A stretch of 64,000 nucleotides of DNA from an uncultured Verrucomicrobia subdivision 3 bacterium (lineage in GTDB: Bacteria; Verrucomicrobiota; Verrucomicrobiia; Limisphaerales; UBA11358). A model generated the notes under the pieces. That model was not told the DNA's origin, did no database searches, and was given only the letters and a program-made list of their open reading frames with translations. Position 1 is the stretch's first letter. Each line of letters begins with the position of its first letter. The stretch is from positions 1 to 64,000 of the forward strand of contig CAIXUZ010000035.1 in the NCBI GenBank assembly GCA_903922735.1. The letters are read 5' to 3'. This document shows, piece after piece, positions 1-9,074 of this stretch. Made by a program: the position numbers and the translations under genes.

Positions 1-232
1 CAACATGCGTCAGTTGGACGCGGCCGCCAACCAGTTTGCCTTGGAAAACAAGAAGACGACCGGCTATCAGCCCACGGATACGGATGTGACCCCCTACATC
101 AAGCTGAACGCGGGCAACAGCCTGCCGCCTTGCCCGGCCGGTGGTGCCTACTCGTATAACCCGATTGGCTCCACGCCGTCCATCAACTGCTCGCTCGGCA
201 GCACGGTCACGCCGCCGCACACGATGCCTTGA
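1..232 (+). CDS. Prepilin-like protein, C-terminal part (5' end outside window)
   Basis: The reading frame is open from the window edge, so the start codon and N-terminal helix are missing. The visible part begins N-M-R-Q-L-D and continues with a globular tail ending in CSLGSTVTPPH. It closely parallels the C-terminal half of the complete prepilin-like gene at 437-817, which has NNLRQLD, PYI+L, a first Cys in a PCPAGG-like motif, a second Cys in CSLGSTVTP, and a terminal PH/AH. The two Cys may form a disulfide (inference). A strong terminator follows at once. It is probably a type II secretion/type IV pilus-like pseudopilin, from similarity to its neighbour. Confidence 0.75.
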   Translation, partial: NMRQLDAAANQFALENKKTTGYQPTDTDVTPYIKLNAGNSLPPCPAGGAYSYNPIGSTPSINCSLGSTVTPPHTMP

Positions 233-250
233 TCTAAATTGATTCAATCC

Positions 251-281
251 AGCCCCGGGGCGCAGGCTCCGGGGCTTTTTG
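251..281 (+). terminator. Rho-independent terminator after first prepilin-like gene
   Basis: An 8-bp perfect stem (agccccgg at 251-258 with ccggggct at 269-276) closes a 10-nt loop and runs directly into a T tract. It lies 19 bp after the stop codon of the upstream gene and separates the two prepilin-like genes transcriptionally. Confidence 0.85.
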
Positions 282-436
282 TTATACCAAGCGAAAATAA
301 GGTTTTTTAACATTGATTATGGCATTGATTGTGCTAATTTAAACGACAAGCGGATCCAACAAGCAATTCGTGAACAGGTCTGTAATCATTATTATAATAA
401 CCCGTTTGTTGGAGGTTCACGCCGCGCAGAAAACCT

Positions 437-817
437 ATGAAAACTAACCGGGCTATTCGATTGCGCGGCTTCACGCTCGTCGAAATCATGATCGTGATTG
501 CCATCATCGCCCTGCTGGCGGCGATTGCCATTCCCAACCTGTTAAGGGCGGTCGCAAAATCCCAATCCGCAGCTTGCATCAACAACCTCCGGCAGCTTGA
601 CACCGCTATCCAGCAGTTCTCGGTGGTGGCCGGCAAACATGTCGGGGACATCGTTAATTTCCCCGATGACTTGACGCCTTACATTAGATTAACCAAGGAT
701 GGAGTGCTCCCCGTGTGTCCCGGTGGTGGCACCTATAGCCTGAACTCAGTGGGCGCAGTTCCCTCCGCATTGTGTTCGCTGGGCAGCACCGTGACGCCCG
801 CGCATCTGCAGCAATAA
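437..817 (+). CDS. Prepilin-type N-terminal cleavage/methylation domain protein
   Basis: The 126-aa protein has a classic type III signal peptide. A short basic leader (K3, R5, R8, R10) precedes G-FTLVEIMIVIAIIALLAAI, with the prepilin peptidase site at G11/F12 and the conserved Glu at +5 of the mature chain. The hydrophobic helix spans about residues 12-37 and is followed by a small globular domain with two Cys near the C-terminus (PVCPGGG and CSLGS). This is the pseudopilin/type IVa pilin fold family; the specific system cannot be told. It is a tandem paralogue of the truncated gene at the window edge, with its own terminator, so the two genes are probably separate transcription units. Confidence 0.9.
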   Translation: MKTNRAIRLRGFTLVEIMIVIAIIALLAAIAIPNLLRAVAKSQSAACINNLRQLDTAIQQFSVVAGKHVGDIVNFPDDLTPYIRLTKDGVLPVCPGGGTYSLNSVGAVPSALCSLGSTVTPAHLQQ

Positions 818-845
818 CCAAACAACCCGGGCTGGTTTACTTCAC

Positions 846-877
846 CGGCGCAGGAATCTTTCCTGCGCCGTTTTTTA
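846..877 (+). terminator. Rho-independent terminator after second prepilin-like gene
   Basis: A 10-bp perfect stem (cggcgcagga at 846-855, tcctgcgccg at 861-870) has a 5-nt loop and is followed by TTTTTTATTT. It starts 28 bp after the stop codon. Confidence 0.9.
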
Positions 878-975
878 TTTGAACATTCATCACGATATTC
901 GGTCTCTGGGATGGTTGACTTGGTGAACGTATTCAATTAAAAAACAATGGTGATTCAACGGTTATCCCATTAGCC

Positions 976-1728
976 ATGAGCGTGATCTTGCAAACCCAGA
1001 AATTGCGCGTCGAATATCGCACCCGGGAACTGCGCCAGCCGGTCAAAGTCGCGCTCGCCGGCCTCGATCTGGAAGTCCGCGCCGGCGAAATTTTCGGCTT
1101 CCTCGGCCCCAACGGCGCCGGCAAGACTACCACGATGAATGTTCTGCTCGGTTTCATCCCGCCGACCAGCGGTGCGGCCAGCCTGTTTGGCATTGACGTG
1201 CGGCAGCCCATCGCCCGCCAGCGCATCGGCTATCTGCCGGAAATGACTTATTACTATAAATTTCTTTCGGCCGAGGAATTGCTCCGGTTTTACGCGAAAA
1301 TATTTGGGCTGGCCCGCGCGGAAGCGGACCGGCGCATTGATCAGTTGCTGAAACTCGTGGAGCTCGAATCCGCCCGCAAACGGCCCATCAAATCTTATTC
1401 CAAAGGCATGCAGCAGCGCGTTGGCCTTGCCCAGGCGCTCATTAACAATCCCGATTTGCTGATTCTGGACGAACCGACCAGCGGCCTCGACCCGCTGGGC
1501 CGCATGAAAGTCCGAGAAATCATCCAGCGTCTCAAAAACGAGGGCAAAACGGTCTTCTTTTCTTCCCACGAACTCGGCGAGGTTGAAAGCATTTGTGACC
1601 GGGTGGCGATCGTCCATCAGGGCGACCTTAAAGCGGTCGGCACCGTCGCCGAAATTTCCGTTGGCCACCCCAATCTGGAACAGGCCTTCCTGAAAATCGT
1701 CGGTTTTCAATCCTCCCTTGCGTCATGA
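976..1728 (+). CDS. ABC transporter ATP-binding protein
   Basis: This 250-aa nucleotide-binding subunit powers an ABC-2 type exporter. Visible motifs are Walker A GPNGAGKTT (residues 44-52), the ABC signature SKGMQQR (about 142), Walker B LLILDEP with the D-loop (about 160-175), and the H-loop His in SSHELGE. It belongs to the CcmA/gliding-Nat type exporter ATPases. The stop overlaps the start of the permease gene by 4 bp (ATGA), so translation is likely coupled. Substrate unknown. A tall antisense frame across the gene is a shadow. Confidence 0.95.
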   Translation: MSVILQTQKLRVEYRTRELRQPVKVALAGLDLEVRAGEIFGFLGPNGAGKTTTMNVLLGFIPPTSGAASLFGIDVRQPIARQRIGYLPEMTYYYKFLSAEELLRFYAKIFGLARAEADRRIDQLLKLVELESARKRPIKSYSKGMQQRVGLAQALINNPDLLILDEPTSGLDPLGRMKVREIIQRLKNEGKTVFFSSHELGEVESICDRVAIVHQGDLKAVGTVAEISVGHPNLEQAFLKIVGFQSSLAS

Positions 1729-2504
1729 ACAAAATTTTCGCGCTTACCGGTGTCGTCATCAAGGAGCTTTACCGGCGCAAGGATTTTTACGTCCTGTTTG
1801 TCCTCACCGCCGTGCTCACGCTGGCGGCGGGCGCGGTGAATTTTTTCCACGACGAAAAAATCGTCCGCTATGTCAAGGACATCTGTCTGTTGCTCATCTG
1901 GATTTCATCCCTGGTCATCGCCATCGTCACCACGGCGCGGCAGATTCCCGCCGAACGCGAGGCGCGCACCATTTTCCCGCTGCTTGCCAAGCCGGTTTCG
2001 CGCGGACAGGTCATCGTTGGGAAATTTCTCGGCTGCTGGCTCGCCACGGGCATGGCGCTGGTCGTGTTCTATTTTTTCTTCGCCATCATTACGGGCTCCA
2101 AAGAGCAAAACTGGCCGGTCTTGACCTATTTTCAGGCGGCGTGGATGCAGTGGCTTTTGCTGGGCATCGTGATCGCGCTGGTGCTGCTCGGCTCGATTTA
2201 TTTTGCCGCGCCATCCTCCACCTCCACCATTTCGTTCGTTGTTGTGATCGGCATTTTGCTCGTTGGCGGCCATTTGCACGTCCTTGCGCTGCAGCAACCG
2301 GAGCCGATGCAGACCGTGCTGTCGTTCATTTATTACACCATGCCGCATCTGGAATGGTTCTATTTGAGCGACTTCGTGGTCTATGACTTCGGCCATGTGC
2401 CCCTGCTGAAAATCATCGCCGCCACGCTTTACGCCGCCGTCTGGACGGGAATTTTCCTGCTGCTCGCCTGGCTTGGTTTCCGCCGCAAAAACCTGACCAC
2501 GTGA
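1725..2504 (+). CDS. ABC-2 type transporter permease
   Basis: The 259-aa polytopic membrane protein has about six hydrophobic segments: residues 20-38, 55-75, about 105-125, 140-165, about 172-190 and the C-terminal 230-252. It carries the motif ARQIPAEREARTIFPLLAKPVSR-like, with the run ER-EARTIFPLL-KPVSR typical of ABC-2 permeases between TM2 and TM3. It forms the membrane half of the exporter with the preceding ATPase, and its end overlaps the next gene. The exported substrate is unknown. Confidence 0.9.
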   Translation: MNKIFALTGVVIKELYRRKDFYVLFVLTAVLTLAAGAVNFFHDEKIVRYVKDICLLLIWISSLVIAIVTTARQIPAEREARTIFPLLAKPVSRGQVIVGKFLGCWLATGMALVVFYFFFAIITGSKEQNWPVLTYFQAAWMQWLLLGIVIALVLLGSIYFAAPSSTSTISFVVVIGILLVGGHLHVLALQQPEPMQTVLSFIYYTMPHLEWFYLSDFVVYDFGHVPLLKIIAATLYAAVWTGIFLLLAWLGFRRKNLTT

Positions 2505-3370
2505 TGAAAATCTCCCCGCTTACTGTGCTCTCTGCTCTTCTGGCGCTGGCATTTACGCTGGCATTGGGGCTGGCGCCGGACGCCGCCGGGTGGAGCCGGC
2601 GGGGCAGGTCCGGCAACGTCTTCGGCATGATGTTCGGCGATGGCCGCAAGTTGCTGGCCAACCAGTTTTTTACGATGGCCGACGTCTATTTTCATAGCGG
2701 TTATTACCCCTCCGTCTTCGACAAGAATTCCGAGGAACAGAAGGAAATGATCGCCGCCAGCCACGGTAAAAAAGAAAGCGAAGAGGACGAAAAAAACGAG
2801 GATTTCCTCGGTCATCCAAAGGATTGGATTGACGCCTTCGGGCGCAATTTCAAAATCGCGCAGCACACGCACCTGGAGCACGGTGGTGAGCGTGAGATTC
2901 TCCCGTGGCTGCGCCTGGCCGCCGATCTCGACCCGCAAAAGATTGATACCTACACGGTCGGTGCGTTTTTTCTGCGCGAGCATTTGCAGCATGCCGATCA
3001 GGCCGAGGCGTTTTTGCGCGAAGGCTTGCGGAACAATCCCGACAGTTGTGAAATCTTTTTTGAACTGGGCCGCCTTTACCGCGAAAGTTCACATGACCTC
3101 GATCGCGCCCGGAACGTCTGGGAACTTGGCGTGAGAAAATATTTGGCCCAGTCGCCCGCCGATCAAAAAGAAAATAAGCTGGTCTTTGAAGAGCTGGTCG
3201 TCAATCTCGCCCACTTGGAGGATGAAGCGGGCAACTACGGCCCGGCTATTAACTGGTTTCAAGCCGCGCAAAAAATTTCCCCCAACCCCGCCGCCTTGCA
3301 AAAGCAGATTGATGAAATCCAAAAGAAAATGGCCGCTCTCTTGCCCGTCGCGCCCGCCAAGCTTTATTGA
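2504..3370 (+). CDS. TPR-containing secreted protein, third gene of ABC operon
   Basis: The 288-aa protein starts with a signal-like segment (KISPLTVLSALLALAFTLAL). I take the ATG at 2504, which shares its A with the permease stop; a GTG one codon earlier is possible. The middle (about residues 80-105) is highly charged (KKESEEDEKNEDF). TPR-like helix pairs follow: W-LAADLDP, AEAFLREGLRNNPDSCEIFFELGRLY, and NYGPAINWFQAAQKISPNPAAL. It is probably a periplasmic or membrane-anchored partner of the transporter, inferred only from the overlapping gene order. Confidence 0.8.
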   Translation: MKISPLTVLSALLALAFTLALGLAPDAAGWSRRGRSGNVFGMMFGDGRKLLANQFFTMADVYFHSGYYPSVFDKNSEEQKEMIAASHGKKESEEDEKNEDFLGHPKDWIDAFGRNFKIAQHTHLEHGGEREILPWLRLAADLDPQKIDTYTVGAFFLREHLQHADQAEAFLREGLRNNPDSCEIFFELGRLYRESSHDLDRARNVWELGVRKYLAQSPADQKENKLVFEELVVNLAHLEDEAGNYGPAINWFQAAQKISPNPAALQKQIDEIQKKMAALLPVAPAKLY

Positions 3371-3420
3371 CCGCGCGATTCCGCTTGGTCTTGCCACCGC
3401 CGCTCTGCTTTAATTTCTCC

Positions 3421-4083
3421 GTGAAACTGCGCTCGTCCAAAATCAAACGCCATACGCTCGAAACCCGGATTTCCATCCGCTTCAACCTGGATGGCAAGGG
3501 GCGGTCCAAAATTAGGACCGGTATCCCGTTCTTCGACCACATGCTCACGCTCTTTGCCCGGCACGCGACGGTGGATCTCGATTTGCGCTGCGACGGCGAC
3601 TTGGAAGTGGATGCCCACCACACCGTCGAGGATTGCGGCATCGCGCTGGGGCAGGCCATCGCCACCGCGCTGGGCGACAAACGCGGCATCCGCCGCTACG
3701 GCCACGGTTTTCATCCGAAAAATCCGTTCACCGGCGAAGCGTATGTGCCGATGGATGAATGTCTGGCCCGCTGCGTCGTGGATTTCAGCGGTCGTCCGTT
3801 CCTCGTCTGGCGCGGGCTGGGCCGGTTCGCGCAAAAAAATATTTCCGAAGCGGAAAAAAAACAGGATGCCTCCAGTTCCTTCCGGTTTGGCCTGGCCCGG
3901 GAATTTTTCCAGGGTTTTGCGAACGAGGCTCGCTGCAATCTGCATCTGGAACTGCTTTATGGCGACGAGCCGCACCACATCGTCGAGTCGCTGTTCAAGG
4001 CGTTTGCCCGCGCCGTGGACGCCGCGCGGCAGCGCGACCCGCGCATTGCCGGCCAGCTGCCGAGTACCAAGGGTAAATTGTAG
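3421..4083 (+). CDS. hisB: Imidazoleglycerol-phosphate dehydratase
   Basis: HisB dehydrates imidazole glycerol phosphate to imidazole acetol phosphate in histidine synthesis. Family motifs are clear: R-T-ETRISI near the start, FFDHML, the metal-binding DAHHTVEDCGIALGQA, D-SGRP, FFQGFA, LHLELLYGDEPHHIVESLFKAFARA and the terminal PSTKG-L. I chose the GTG at 3421, which puts the R-x-T-x-E-T motif at residue 10 as is usual; a TTG at 3367 overlapping the upstream stop would add 18 residues of unlikely sequence. At 220 aa it is slightly longer than usual, from a short charged insert (EAEKKQDASSS) before the FFQGFA motif. No other his gene is nearby. Confidence 0.93.
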   Translation: MKLRSSKIKRHTLETRISIRFNLDGKGRSKIRTGIPFFDHMLTLFARHATVDLDLRCDGDLEVDAHHTVEDCGIALGQAIATALGDKRGIRRYGHGFHPKNPFTGEAYVPMDECLARCVVDFSGRPFLVWRGLGRFAQKNISEAEKKQDASSSFRFGLAREFFQGFANEARCNLHLELLYGDEPHHIVESLFKAFARAVDAARQRDPRIAGQLPSTKGKL

Positions 4084-4141
4084 CCTGGAGGTTGTGCTGG
4101 GGCGCAAATGGAATATGCCACTGGTTCCATTTTAAACCATC

Positions 4142-5614
4142 ATGAAAACAAGTGCGATTTTTCTATGGCTGTTCGTGCTGGCCGCGCAGCTTGCCAGTCA
4201 GGCGGCTGATTATTATGTGGCACCGGCGGGCGATGACGCTTCCCTTTCCGGAACCGTCGATCATCCGCTCAAGTCTCTGAAAAAAGGCGTTGCCCTGTTG
4301 AAATATCCGGGCGATGCATTGTATCTGCGCGGAGGCGTCTATCGCAGTCAGGCCATCACCGTGGCCGTTTCCGGCACGGCGACGCAACCCATCAAGATTC
4401 TGGCCTATCCGAACGAAGTTCCGGTCATTGAAGGGGAGAACCGCACCCAACCCGGCAAGGCCTCGCATCCCTTGGTCACCCTGGGTGGCAATTATCTCAC
4501 CCTGAGTGGAGTGGAAGTCAGATATTCGACCGGTTCCGGAGTATTAGTCGCCGGCAGCTACGATTGCGTTTCCAACGTCTTTTCCCATCACAATTATTAT
4601 GAAGGCATCAAGGTCAGCGGGAAGGGCTGTTCCAACGTCGTGGAGTATTGCGATGTCTGGTGGAATGTTTGCCAGAATGAAAACGCGGGGAATGCGATGG
4701 CGGGGAAGAATTGGGCGACCGGCTTGTGCGCCGCCCGCGCGCCGCGCGGCACGATCCTGCGCCATAACCGGGTCCATGATAATTGGGGGGAAGGCCTCGA
4801 CACCTACGAGGCTTATGACACGCTCATCGAAGACAATGTGGTCTATGACAACTGGTCGGTAAATCTCTACACCTCGGACACCCCCAATTCGATCGTGCGG
4901 CGAAACTTGATTTATAACACCCCCCAATCTCCCGTGGCCCAAGCAGTCAACACGCATTTGCCGGCGCTGCTGGCGGCAAAAAATGGCAATCGCGTGGCGT
5001 GTGGCATCGGGTTCTGCGACGAAGTTGCCGGCAGCGGCCGCAGCGCCTGGTCCACCAACGTGCTCATTTATAACAACGTCATCATGGGCTGCAACGGCAA
5101 CTTCAAATATTGGAATCAGGACCGGGGCAGCCAATACACCAGGCATCTTCAGGAATCGGAGTTGGTTCACCCCACGGGATTGCAGGGATGTCTGATTGCG
5201 CATAACACCTTTGTGAACAGCCTGGAGCCCGGCCAGCATCGGCCAGCACGGGCAAACTTCAATATCGGGAGGGGGGCGCATCGCAATACCCGGATCGAGA
5301 ACAACCTGTTTGTGCAGGAGCCGGGCGGTCGTCTGGCGGATGTTGCCGCTGATCCGGAATTGCATTTTTCCCATAACTTGTGGCCCGAAAAGCCTTCGCC
5401 CCAAGTGGCCGGTCCCGGCGACATCATTGGAAACCCCCGGTTGGCCAGGACCGGAAAAACCGGGGCGGGACAACTCGGGTCGGATTGGTTCAAAGTGGCA
5501 CCTGACTCACCAGCCGTTGGTCATGCAAAGACCATCTCCGGGATTAAAGATGATATTTTTGAGAAGATCCGCGGAAGCCATCCCTCGATTGGCGCCTATG
5601 AATTCAAACCATAA
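4142..5614 (+). CDS. Secreted right-handed parallel beta-helix repeat protein
   Basis: The 490-aa protein has a Sec signal peptide (residues 1-20, ending ASQAADYYVAP). The mature start D-YYVAPAGDDASLSGTVDHPLKSL is the usual entry of bacterial pectate-lyase-like/NosD-type beta-helix proteins. N-rich coils repeat through the chain (NVVEYCDVWWNV, TILRHNRVHDNWGEG, TLIEDNVVYDNWS, SIVRRNLIYNTP), and it ends with the common PSIGAYEF motif. It is likely a polysaccharide-binding or -cleaving enzyme (lyase/hydrolase superfamily), substrate unknown. It stands alone. Confidence 0.88.
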   Translation: MKTSAIFLWLFVLAAQLASQAADYYVAPAGDDASLSGTVDHPLKSLKKGVALLKYPGDALYLRGGVYRSQAITVAVSGTATQPIKILAYPNEVPVIEGENRTQPGKASHPLVTLGGNYLTLSGVEVRYSTGSGVLVAGSYDCVSNVFSHHNYYEGIKVSGKGCSNVVEYCDVWWNVCQNENAGNAMAGKNWATGLCAARAPRGTILRHNRVHDNWGEGLDTYEAYDTLIEDNVVYDNWSVNLYTSDTPNSIVRRNLIYNTPQSPVAQAVNTHLPALLAAKNGNRVACGIGFCDEVAGSGRSAWSTNVLIYNNVIMGCNGNFKYWNQDRGSQYTRHLQESELVHPTGLQGCLIAHNTFVNSLEPGQHRPARANFNIGRGAHRNTRIENNLFVQEPGGRLADVAADPELHFSHNLWPEKPSPQVAGPGDIIGNPRLARTGKTGAGQLGSDWFKVAPDSPAVGHAKTISGIKDDIFEKIRGSHPSIGAYEFKP

Positions 5615-5812
5615 TGAGGGCAAGGATGTGGTTGGGAATCTCCCAGCCTTAGTCCTGTCCCTCAAAAGCCGGCAATCTAAATTGTTTTTGCAGTCTCGAT
5701 AAATTTACCGCCGACGGATTCGACCACCTGGCCCTGTCGCTGAAAGTGGTGTTGTCATCCGGCAAACCAACTGCTAGGCCACAAGGAGAAATTGCAAAGC
5801 TGGGGTCCGGTC

Positions 5813-7087
5813 TCATAACTTGCGCTCGCTCGCCCCGGACTGCAGTTTTTTCAAGATGTTTTCCACCGCCGCTGCGCTGCGCCGTGCGTTCTGGGGAAGC
5901 GGATACGCCTCGTCGAAAACGTGCAGCGAGCCCGGTTCTTCAATGGTGATGTGCGATTCGTCGATTTCCCCGCTGGGTTTCTGAATGGCGGCGAGATCCA
6001 GATGAAGCCGTTCGCTGATGAACCGATACATCGCTTCGCGCTTGGACGGGCCGTAGTCGTGTTTTTCGTCCGGCAGATGCACATTGGCCACTTTCGTTGC
6101 CGCGTTATAATAGCCGTAGATTTTTTGCAGGAAGGGAAATTCGATGGCCGGCGTGTCCTGGGTCCAATCCGCGCCATCCGATACCAGCAGCATCGGTCGG
6201 GGCGCCGCGAGGGCGGCAATCATCGCATTGTTGGCAAAGTGATCTTCGCTGCGGTGAATGGGCAGTCCGCTTTCGCACGGACAACCGCCGAAGAAATACG
6301 ATGACACCATTACCACCGGCACCGACAATTTCACCCGCGAATCCAGCGCCGTCAGGAGGAAACTTTGCGTCCCGCCGCCGGATTCGCCGGTGACGGCAAC
6401 CCGTTCCGGATCTGCGCCCGGCAGCGAAAGCAGAAAATCCAGCGCCCGCATATTGTCCCACACCTGGATGGTCAGGGAAAATGGATGTTTATGAGCCTCG
6501 GCCCCCACCTCCAGAACCGAATCGCCATGGCCAAACATATCCACCGAAAATACCATTGCTCCCATCCGCGCCAGCGCGGCGCAGCGATATTGCATATCCG
6601 CAGCGAAGCGCCCTGGCATTTCTTTCCAGTGTCCGTGGGTCGCCAGGATGACCACCTGCGGCGACTTAGCGTTTAATGGCCGATACAAGTTCCCTGTCAC
6701 GTAATAACCGGGCACCGACTCAAATGCCACATTCTCGACGGTGTAACCGTCATGGACGCGCCGCTGGCGGACAACCGCATTCAATGGCGTGCGCTGCGGC
6801 CACGGCGTAAGACCGGCGCCTTGCTGGATGCGCTTGCGCAAGTGTCGCGCATAGGCATCCCATGAGGCGCGATTGGGAAATTCTGCCAGCGCCGCATCTA
6901 GGACGGCCTTGCCTTGCTCCGGCTTGAGATAATATCCGGGACACAAGGCCGGCCCGTTGGTTGGCACCGCCGGCAATCCGTCGGGAACCCACTTCACCGA
7001 AGTTGCTTTCCCGCTGGAATGATTCCATGTGCATCCCGGCAATGTGAGGGCAAGCGCCAGGCCGATGAGTTGGCAGATTTTTTTCAT
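5813..7087 (-). CDS. Lipoprotein alpha/beta hydrolase (acetyl xylan esterase-like)
   Basis: The 424-aa protein has a lipoprotein signal peptide with lipobox LPGC (Cys19). The alpha/beta-hydrolase core shows an oxyanion region ILATHGHW, the nucleophile elbow GESGGG (about residue 234-239) and the late His in LPDEKHDYG. An acid in the strand before it (SDGADWTQDTP) completes a likely Ser-Asp-His triad. This fits the acetyl xylan esterase/dienelactone-hydrolase-like families of secreted esterases. It is anchored in a membrane facing the periplasm and transcribed alone on the minus strand. Confidence 0.85.
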   Translation of the reverse strand: MKKICQLIGLALALTLPGCTWNHSSGKATSVKWVPDGLPAVPTNGPALCPGYYLKPEQGKAVLDAALAEFPNRASWDAYARHLRKRIQQGAGLTPWPQRTPLNAVVRQRRVHDGYTVENVAFESVPGYYVTGNLYRPLNAKSPQVVILATHGHWKEMPGRFAADMQYRCAALARMGAMVFSVDMFGHGDSVLEVGAEAHKHPFSLTIQVWDNMRALDFLLSLPGADPERVAVTGESGGGTQSFLLTALDSRVKLSVPVVMVSSYFFGGCPCESGLPIHRSEDHFANNAMIAALAAPRPMLLVSDGADWTQDTPAIEFPFLQKIYGYYNAATKVANVHLPDEKHDYGPSKREAMYRFISERLHLDLAAIQKPSGEIDESHITIEEPGSLHVFDEAYPLPQNARRSAAAVENILKKLQSGASERKL

Positions 7088-7136
7088 TTTTAAGAATCAA
7101 TCTAAATTGCCATTGGTTTTGCAGGCTGACTCCGTA

Positions 7137-7427
7137 TTAGACGACATGAACTCTCTTGTTTAAACTCTCGTCAAAAATCTCCACAATGTCTGTCTCGACG
7201 AAATCAATGCCAGTGCCAACACGAACGTGGCGATGAGACGCCGAATGCACTAGCTCGACAAACGTAGCAGTCCACTGGTCTGAAATAGAATAGATAGACG
7301 GATCAACGACCTGGAATGCGACCATCCGTAGTATATCGCTGTCCCTGAAAGTGATGCGGAATACACGCGAAGCGTCCTTTCCTAAAATCTCTCGGAAACG
7401 GTGCGATGCAATCGGGATAACACTCAT
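7137..7427 (-). CDS. Hypothetical protein, 96 aa
   Basis: A small minus-strand gene starting ATG-AGT-GTT, with no recognised domain. The product is soluble, with no signal peptide or membrane segment, and is acidic towards the C-terminus (VETDIVEIFDESLNK). Its base composition is visibly less GC-rich than its neighbours, which could mean recent acquisition or simply weak selection. It lies between the esterase gene and the M20 peptidase gene on the same strand, with gaps of 49 and 164 bp. I cannot assign a function. Confidence 0.6.
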   Translation of the reverse strand: MSVIPIASHRFREILGKDASRVFRITFRDSDILRMVAFQVVDPSIYSISDQWTATFVELVHSASHRHVRVGTGIDFVETDIVEIFDESLNKRVHVV

Positions 7428-7580
7428 GGCGTGATGTCGCCGGATATTTCGGTATACCTAAAGGTTTGTGGCCTATCTGGCTTCATGGCGCGACTCTGTT
7501 CTGGACGGAAATTTCTGTCCATCCTCTTTTTGATTCAAAGATGAGCACGAACCCGCGCTGACCAAGGCGGCCTAAGTCCG

Positions 7581-7612
7581 GAATCCGTGTTTCATCTGTG
7601 CCCATCTGTGGC
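7581..7612. repeat. 'CATCTGTG' word repeat
   Basis: The stretch reads gaatccgtgtttcatctgtg followed by cccatctgtggc, two copies of catctgtg. It shares gtgtttcatctgtg and catctgtggc with the repeat at 16917-16948. It overlaps the last codons and supplies the stop (tca, read as TGA on the minus strand) of the M20 peptidase gene. Confidence 0.6.
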
Positions 7613-8974
7613 CGAAAGTTCCTGCCAAAGATAAACACTCATGCGCTGCCCTTGCTCAAAACAGTCGAGACTGAATTTTTCGTTGGGCGAATGGGCGTTG
7701 TCATCCGGCAAACCGATGCCGAGCAGCAGCGAGTCCGCGCCTAGGATTTTTTTGAACTCATTCACAATGGGAATCGATCCGCCTTCACGCATGAGCACCG
7801 GCCTGGCCCCGAACGCTTTTTCCAGCGCCCGCAAGGCGGCCTGCGCCGGCGCGCTGGTGGGCGGGACCAGATACGCCTCCGCGCCGTGGCCCGCCGTGAT
7901 TTCCAACCGCACGGTCGGCGGGCAGTTTTTCTTGAGCCAGGCGCAAACGATTTTGCGGACGTGCGCCGGGCGCTGGTTCGGCACGAGCCGGCAGGTGATT
8001 TTGGCGCGCGCCCAGGCGGGCACGATGGTCTTGCTGCCTTCGCCCTGATAGCCGCTGGTGAGGCCGTTGATTTCAAACGTGGGCCGGGAACTGCGCTGTT
8101 CCGTGGGCGTAAATCCGCGTTCGCCGAACAACTGCGGCGCGCCGAGCAGTTTTTTCAATTGCGCGTCTTTGAGCGGATAGCGCTTGATCTGCTCGCGCTC
8201 GTATTTTGACAGAGGCGCGACGCCGTCGTAAAAGCCGGGGATTTTCACGTGGCCTTGATCATCGCGGACTTTGGCCAGCAGTTGGGCAAGTGCCATCGCT
8301 GGATTTTCCACCGCGCCGCCGAAGATGCCGGAGTGCAAATCCCGCGCCGGACCGCGCAGGATGATTTCAAACGCGATGATGCCGCGCAGGGCGTAGGTGA
8401 GGGCGGGATGATCTGGCGCCGGCATGCCGGTGTCGGAGATGACCACCGCTTCGCAGTCCAGTTCGGCCCGGTGGCTTTTGAGAAACTTGGAGAGGTTGGC
8501 GCTGCCAACCTCCTCTTCGCCTTCGAGGACGAATGTCACGTCGCAGGGCAGGGGCGTGCCGGTTTGCAAATAGGCTTCGACGGCTTTGAGATGGGCGAAG
8601 TTCTGGCCTTTGTTGTCGGTGGCGCCGCGCGCAAAAATGTTTCGCCCCGCGATGCGCGGTTCAAATGGCGGGGTTTTCCAGAGCTCGAACGGTTCCGGTG
8701 GTTGCACATCGTAATGGCCATACACCATGAAGTGCGGCCGCCGGGAGTTTTTTTTGCGCGGGGTCTTGGCGATGACGATGGGATGTCCTGCCGTCGGGCA
8801 CAGGCGTGCGTCGAGGCCGATTTTCCGGCCGTGCGCCACGAGCCATTCGGCGCAGGCGAGTAAATCCTTTTTGTGCTCCGGCTGCGCGGAAACGCTGGCA
8901 AACCTCAGGTAGTCGCCAAACTCGGCGAGAAAACGTTTTTGATTTTGTTTCAGGTAGTTGAGAACCGGTTGCAT
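7592..8974 (-). CDS. M20 family metallopeptidase (dipeptidase)
   Basis: The 460-aa zinc peptidase is of the M20A/CNDP-like dipeptidase type and cleaves short peptides in the cytoplasm. The metal ligands and catalytic residues are visible: YGHYDVQPPEP, RGATDNKGQ, the general-base/ligand pair EGEEEVGS, and ISDTGMPAPDHPALTYALRG. The dimerisation domain follows (DLHSGIFGG) and a C-terminal ligand region lies in GLPDDNAHSPNE. No signal peptide. The extreme C-terminus (ATDGHR-stop) is encoded by a repeated intergenic word, so the gene end may have been changed by that repeat (inference). Confidence 0.93.
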   Translation of the reverse strand: MQPVLNYLKQNQKRFLAEFGDYLRFASVSAQPEHKKDLLACAEWLVAHGRKIGLDARLCPTAGHPIVIAKTPRKKNSRRPHFMVYGHYDVQPPEPFELWKTPPFEPRIAGRNIFARGATDNKGQNFAHLKAVEAYLQTGTPLPCDVTFVLEGEEEVGSANLSKFLKSHRAELDCEAVVISDTGMPAPDHPALTYALRGIIAFEIILRGPARDLHSGIFGGAVENPAMALAQLLAKVRDDQGHVKIPGFYDGVAPLSKYEREQIKRYPLKDAQLKKLLGAPQLFGERGFTPTEQRSSRPTFEINGLTSGYQGEGSKTIVPAWARAKITCRLVPNQRPAHVRKIVCAWLKKNCPPTVRLEITAGHGAEAYLVPPTSAPAQAALRALEKAFGARPVLMREGGSIPIVNEFKKILGADSLLLGIGLPDDNAHSPNEKFSLDCFEQGQRMSVYLWQELSATDGHR

Positions 8975-9074
8975 GGCGTCTAACTAACCAGTGAAACCGC
9001 CGCCTGCCAAGCAGAACCGGCGGACGAACTTGATTCTCCTTTCCTTCAGCGGTGCAGTGGACTAAAGGTTTGAC

